From positions 491 to 8,049 of the forward strand of contig DEHY01000090.1 in assembly GCA_002352185.1 (NCBI GenBank): DNA of 7,559 nucleotides, written 5' to 3'. This document shows, piece by piece, positions 5,037 through 7,559 of the stretch. The notes beneath the pieces are model-generated. The model had not been told where the DNA came from. It made no database searches and saw only the letters and a list, made by a program, of their open reading frames with translations. Every line of letters starts with the position of its first letter. Position 1 is the stretch's first letter. The position numbers and the translations under genes were made by a program. This DNA comes from Competibacteraceae bacterium UBA2788. Its GTDB lineage: Bacteria; Pseudomonadota; Gammaproteobacteria; Competibacterales; Competibacteraceae.

Positions 5037-7364
5037 ATGTCTGTATCTATTTCAACTGTTGCCAACCCCACACCTCCTTACCCAACTGTATGGCGTTCCC
5101 TGCTGGTGATGACCGTGCTGGGTCTCACCTTATTTTACAGCTTGCAGCTTTGGCGGATCGATTTAGCCCTCCCCCTCCGCTACAGTGGCGACGGGCTGAT
5201 GTTCAGCGCCATCATTAAAAACACGCTGGAAACCGGCTTCTATCTGAACAACCCTCATTTGGGCGCGCCGTTCGGCGCGGAATACTACGACTTCCCGATG
5301 ATGGACGGCGTCAGCTTCCTGTTGATTCGCATCTTTGGCCTGTTCACTCCCTCTTTCGCCACGGTCTACAACCTGAGCTACCTGGCCGGATTCCTGCTTG
5401 CCGGCTGCGCCGCGTTCCTGATTCTGCGCCGGATGCAGATCGGGTTCCTGCTGTCCCTGACTGGCGCGGTGCTTTATGCGTGCCTGCCGTTCTACTTCCT
5501 GCGCATCGAACACCTGTTTCTGGTCACTTCCTACTTTATCGCCCCGATAATCGTCTGGGCCGCGCTCAGAATCCTGGTCAACCAACCTCCTTTTTTCGAC
5601 GCTGCGGGAAAATTTCGCCCGTTCAACCTGCGCTGGCTGATCGCTGCGCTGCTGGCGGGCACCAGCGGCGCCTACTTTGCCTTTTTCGGGGTGATGCTGA
5701 CGGTGCTGGCCGCCCTGATCAATCTGATCACCACAAGATCCTGGCGCGGCGCAGTGGGCGGCGTCCTGTTTGTCGGTCTGCTGGGATGCAGCGCCCTGCT
5801 CACCCTCGCTCCCAACATTGAATACCACCGGGAACACGGCCCCAACCGGCAGGTCGCGCAACGCGCGCCTGCTGAATCCGAAGTTTTCGGTTTACGCATC
5901 ACCCAACTGCTCTTACCTCACCCAGAGCATCGCTCCGACGCGCTGCGCGGCATCACGGAAAGCTACAACCGCAGCGCCCCCCTCGTCACCGAAAACGCGA
6001 CCGCATCGCTTGGCTTCATCGGCGCGGCGGGCTTTCTGCTGCTGATCCTGGTCCTGCTGTCCGGCGACCGGCTGAGCCAAGGCCTCCCGTACCTGTGGGA
6101 ACTCAGCGTACTCAATGTGAGCATGGTGTTGTACGGCACCATCGGCGGATTCGCCACCCTCTTTGCACTGCTGGTTCATCCACAAATCCGCAGCGTCAAT
6201 CGCATCAGCCTTTTCATTGGCTTCGCCGCTCTGGCCGCCGTACTGCTCACGGTCCAGGCGCTCCAGCGCCGAATGCAGGATCGGACGCCCCGTAGCCATC
6301 CTGATAAATGGGTTGTCGCCGGGTCTGGCGACGCTTCCATAATCCAAATGGGAGCGCCCTGTATCGGGCCAGTGATCGCGGTTCTTCTGCTGGGCTTTGG
6401 TCTCTGGGATCAAATTTCACCCTATTTCGCGCCCAACCAAGCCCCTATCGCTGCGGAATTCGCCCAGGATGCTGATTTCGTCCACGCCATTGAACGCCTC
6501 GCTGGCCCCGATGCCCTGATCCATCAACTGCCCTACACCGTCTATCCCGAAACCCCGGTCCATTATCAGGAGGGACCCTACGCCCTTCTCCGTGGCTATC
6601 TGCACTCTGATCACCTGCGCTGGAGTTATGGCGGCATCGCCGGGCGGCCTGAAGACGCGCTGCTGAAAAAACTTGGCGCGCTGCCGCCCGGCCAGCAGAT
6701 CGCTCTGCTGGTCCAAGCCGGCTTTCGCGGTCTCTATATCGAACGGCGCGCCTTCCGGGATCACGGCCAAGCGCTGGAACAGCAGTTGCGTGAGGCGCTG
6801 CCCGACCCCCCGCTGATCAGCCGGAACGGTCATCTGGCGTTCTACCCGCTCCCCGCCGCCGCATCCTCCCCAGTCCCCGCCACTCCGGAGGCCACCGCCA
6901 TCCGGGCGCAGGAGGCGCTGCGGGCGGCGCTGACGCCGCCGAACCTTGACGCCCTCCAATTCAGCCAGGAGATCTGGCCGGCGTTCATCGCCGAGGTGCA
7001 GGGCCTGTCGGGCGCCGAACCCTGGGGTCGCTGGTCCGACGGCGCCACAGTCACGATCCGCTTCAAAAATCCCCTGCCGGACGCTTTCATCCTGAAGATC
7101 CGGGCGGGAGCATTCGGACCCAACCTCAGCCGCCCCTTTACCTTCAGCGCTGGACCCGAGCGGCAGGAACTGGCGATCACCACGCCACAATCCATGGGCG
7201 AAATGACCGAATATGCTTTATGCTTCACCCACTCGCAGGGAACGCGGACTCTGGAAATTACGGTGCCCCAACCGCAAGCGACTGCGACCGACCCCAGACG
7301 GCTCGGCATTGCGCTATCCAGCCTGCGCATCCTGCCGGCCAGCGAACCCTGTCCAAAAACGTAG
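5037..7364 (+). CDS. GT-C-like multi-pass membrane protein with C-terminal DUF7024-like domain
   Basis: A 775-residue inner-membrane protein. About ten hydrophobic segments can be seen: residues 21-40, about 93-112, 113-130, 135-155, 160-181, 199-232, 239-258, 324-342, 356-380, 388-408 and 443-460, some long enough for two passes. The first loop carries YSGDGL (Asp52) and a second acidic motif, YYDFPMMDG (Asp85, Asp90), as in GT-C glycosyltransferases and sugar translocases, where a loop Asp is catalytic and the donor is a lipid-linked sugar. A soluble part follows (about 465-775), ending in a beta-rich domain with WGRWSDG (663-669) and AFGPN (692-696), which I associate with DUF7024. The enzyme activity is inference. 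The start at 5037 has only a weak ribosome binding site; an ATG at 5109 would cut into the first membrane segment. Residues about 419-440 look like an inserted repeat. Stop is TAG. No recognisable partner gene follows in the window. Confidence 0.75.
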   Translation: MSVSISTVANPTPPYPTVWRSLLVMTVLGLTLFYSLQLWRIDLALPLRYSGDGLMFSAIIKNTLETGFYLNNPHLGAPFGAEYYDFPMMDGVSFLLIRIFGLFTPSFATVYNLSYLAGFLLAGCAAFLILRRMQIGFLLSLTGAVLYACLPFYFLRIEHLFLVTSYFIAPIIVWAALRILVNQPPFFDAAGKFRPFNLRWLIAALLAGTSGAYFAFFGVMLTVLAALINLITTRSWRGAVGGVLFVGLLGCSALLTLAPNIEYHREHGPNRQVAQRAPAESEVFGLRITQLLLPHPEHRSDALRGITESYNRSAPLVTENATASLGFIGAAGFLLLILVLLSGDRLSQGLPYLWELSVLNVSMVLYGTIGGFATLFALLVHPQIRSVNRISLFIGFAALAAVLLTVQALQRRMQDRTPRSHPDKWVVAGSGDASIIQMGAPCIGPVIAVLLLGFGLWDQISPYFAPNQAPIAAEFAQDADFVHAIERLAGPDALIHQLPYTVYPETPVHYQEGPYALLRGYLHSDHLRWSYGGIAGRPEDALLKKLGALPPGQQIALLVQAGFRGLYIERRAFRDHGQALEQQLREALPDPPLISRNGHLAFYPLPAAASSPVPATPEATAIRAQEALRAALTPPNLDALQFSQEIWPAFIAEVQGLSGAEPWGRWSDGATVTIRFKNPLPDAFILKIRAGAFGPNLSRPFTFSAGPERQELAITTPQSMGEMTEYALCFTHSQGTRTLEITVPQPQATATDPRRLGIALSSLRILPASEPCPKT
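6293..6358 (+). repeat. In-frame repeat insertion inside the membrane-protein gene
   Basis: The segment starts TAGCCATCCT, identical to the left arm of the MITE-like repeat at 7381-7390, and stays alignable (with a 3-nt gap) through AAATG, GTTGT and GTC-GGC. It then forms two hairpins: GTCGCC/GGCGAC (6315-6320 with 6327-6332) and an 11-bp stem with one mismatch and one G-T pair (6330-6340 with 6348-6358). It encodes about residues 419-440 (SHPDKWVVAGSGDASIIQMG), a polar stretch between two membrane segments. The frame stays open, so the protein gains about 22 residues. Exact ends are uncertain. Confidence 0.6.
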
Positions 7365-7380
7365 CGCGGGCTTCTACACT

Positions 7381-7515
7381 TAGCCATCCTAAATGAGTTG
7401 TGGCGATGTCCGGCTGCGAAATCCCCCCAACCCCCCTTTGGCAAAGGGGGCGTGAGCTAGGCGAGCGGGGGATTTGCCCAGCCGACACTATTTCCACAAC
7501 TTATTAGGATTGCTA
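7381..7515. repeat. MITE-like inverted repeat with nested GC-rich palindrome
   Basis: The outer arms are imperfect inverted repeats: ATCCTAAATGAGTTGTGG (7386-7403) against CCACAACTTATTAGGAT (7494-7510), extendable with a mismatch to TAGC at 7381 and GCTA at 7515. Inside lies AAATCCCCC (7419-7427) paired with GGGGGATTT (7467-7475), and inside that CCCCCTTT (7432-7439) paired with AAAGGGGG (7443-7450) around GGC. The whole of about 135 bp has no coding potential and begins 16 bp after the membrane-protein stop. Short length, terminal inverted repeats and a related copy at 6293 suggest a non-autonomous mobile repeat; TA at both ends would fit a TA-targeting transposase, but this is inference. 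Confidence 0.68.
7419..7475 (+). terminator. Possible transcription stop downstream of the membrane-protein gene
   Basis: The nested palindrome (9-bp outer and 8-bp inner perfect arms) would form a very stable hairpin in RNA from either strand about 55 nt after the TAG stop. It lacks a T tract, so a proper intrinsic terminator is not shown; it may stall polymerase or protect the 3' end of the mRNA, as REP-type elements do. No better terminator for the gene is visible before the window ends. Confidence 0.3.
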
Positions 7516-7523
7516 TATATGTA

Positions 7524-7538
7524 GTGGGCATTGCCCAC
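7524..7538. repeat. Small palindrome GTGGGC-ATT-GCCCAC
   Basis: A perfect 6-bp stem around a 3-nt loop, flanked by further partial symmetry (GTAG on the left, CCTGC on the right). It lies 9 bp after the MITE-like repeat and resembles a second, unrelated dispersed palindrome rather than part of that element. Nothing recognisable follows to 7559. Confidence 0.45.
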
Positions 7539-7559
7539 CCTGCACCTGCTGAACACGGG

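Larger units (their letters stand above)
3664..5037 (-). mobile_element. IS607-type element remnant carrying tnpB only (boundaries approximate)
   Basis: The unit holds a 5' stub of a serine-recombinase tnpA (4915-5007) and an intact tnpB (3725-4930) in the order and overlap typical of the IS607 family. The recombinase catalytic domain is absent, so the element could move only if a related TnpA acted on it in trans. A 9-bp direct repeat, GTCAATGTA, occurs just outside both genes (3664-3672 and 5029-5037), and I use these as provisional limits. IS607 elements normally have no terminal inverted repeats and make no target duplication, so the repeat may be a shared recombination sequence, a different kind of scar, or chance; true ends may differ by tens of bases. 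Confidence 0.6.

Noticed and set aside
5163..7190. Several minus-strand frames opposite the membrane-protein gene
   Set aside because: Gln/Arg/Gly-rich, low-information products without a ribosome binding site; they are shadows of the plus-strand gene with real membrane segments.
7258..7497. Minus-strand open frame through the end of the membrane-protein gene and the MITE
   Set aside because: It runs through the palindromic repeat, has no ribosome binding site, and shows no domain.

Overview
The window reads as bacterial chromosomal DNA, moderately GC-rich, from a Gram-negative organism. Supporting this are a type I-secreted RTX-type surface protein, a GT-C-like membrane protein, consensus sigma70 promoter elements and Shine-Dalgarno sites, and nested C-run/G-run palindromes of the kind common in environmental gammaproteobacteria and cyanobacteria. 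A gammaproteobacterium such as a Competibacter or Thiothrix relative is a guess from style only; there is no marker gene here.

Layout. At 1-126 there is only a strong intrinsic terminator (33-67, minus strand) that closes the first gene. At 127-3276 (minus) lies a 1049-residue cysteine-free secreted protein: DUF4214-like repeats, a Calx-beta-like domain, a long Thr/Asn/Ala-rich beta-repeat stalk, RTX calcium-binding nonapeptides and a type I secretion-like C-terminus. Its leader (3277-3662) is unusually long if the near-consensus promoter at 3641-3668 is the real one. At 3725-4930 (minus) is an intact TnpB nuclease gene. Immediately upstream and overlapping it is a 30-codon stub of a serine-recombinase tnpA of the IS607 type (4915-5007), so this looks like an IS607-derived element that has lost its transposase but kept TnpB and a likely guide RNA (omega RNA) at its 3' end. 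At 5037-7364 (plus) is a 775-residue multi-pass membrane protein with a GT-C-like architecture and a C-terminal beta domain. The last 195 bases are non-coding and hold a MITE-like inverted repeat wrapped around a nested GC-rich palindrome, plus a second small palindrome.

How the parts relate. Before the TnpB element arrived, the surface-protein gene and the membrane-protein gene were probably divergent neighbours sharing one control region; the element now sits between them, a few bases from the start of the membrane-protein gene and close to the -35 hexamer of the surface-protein promoter. The two genes may both serve the cell surface (a calcium-binding surface layer/adhesin and a glycan-modifying membrane enzyme), but that link is inferred from proximity only.

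The least expected observations are (a) the decapitated tnpA joined to an intact tnpB, (b) a copy of the same repeat family as the downstream MITE inserted in frame inside the membrane-protein gene (about 6293-6358), adding about 22 residues, and (c) a 9-bp direct repeat that brackets the TnpB unit and overlaps the surface-protein promoter.
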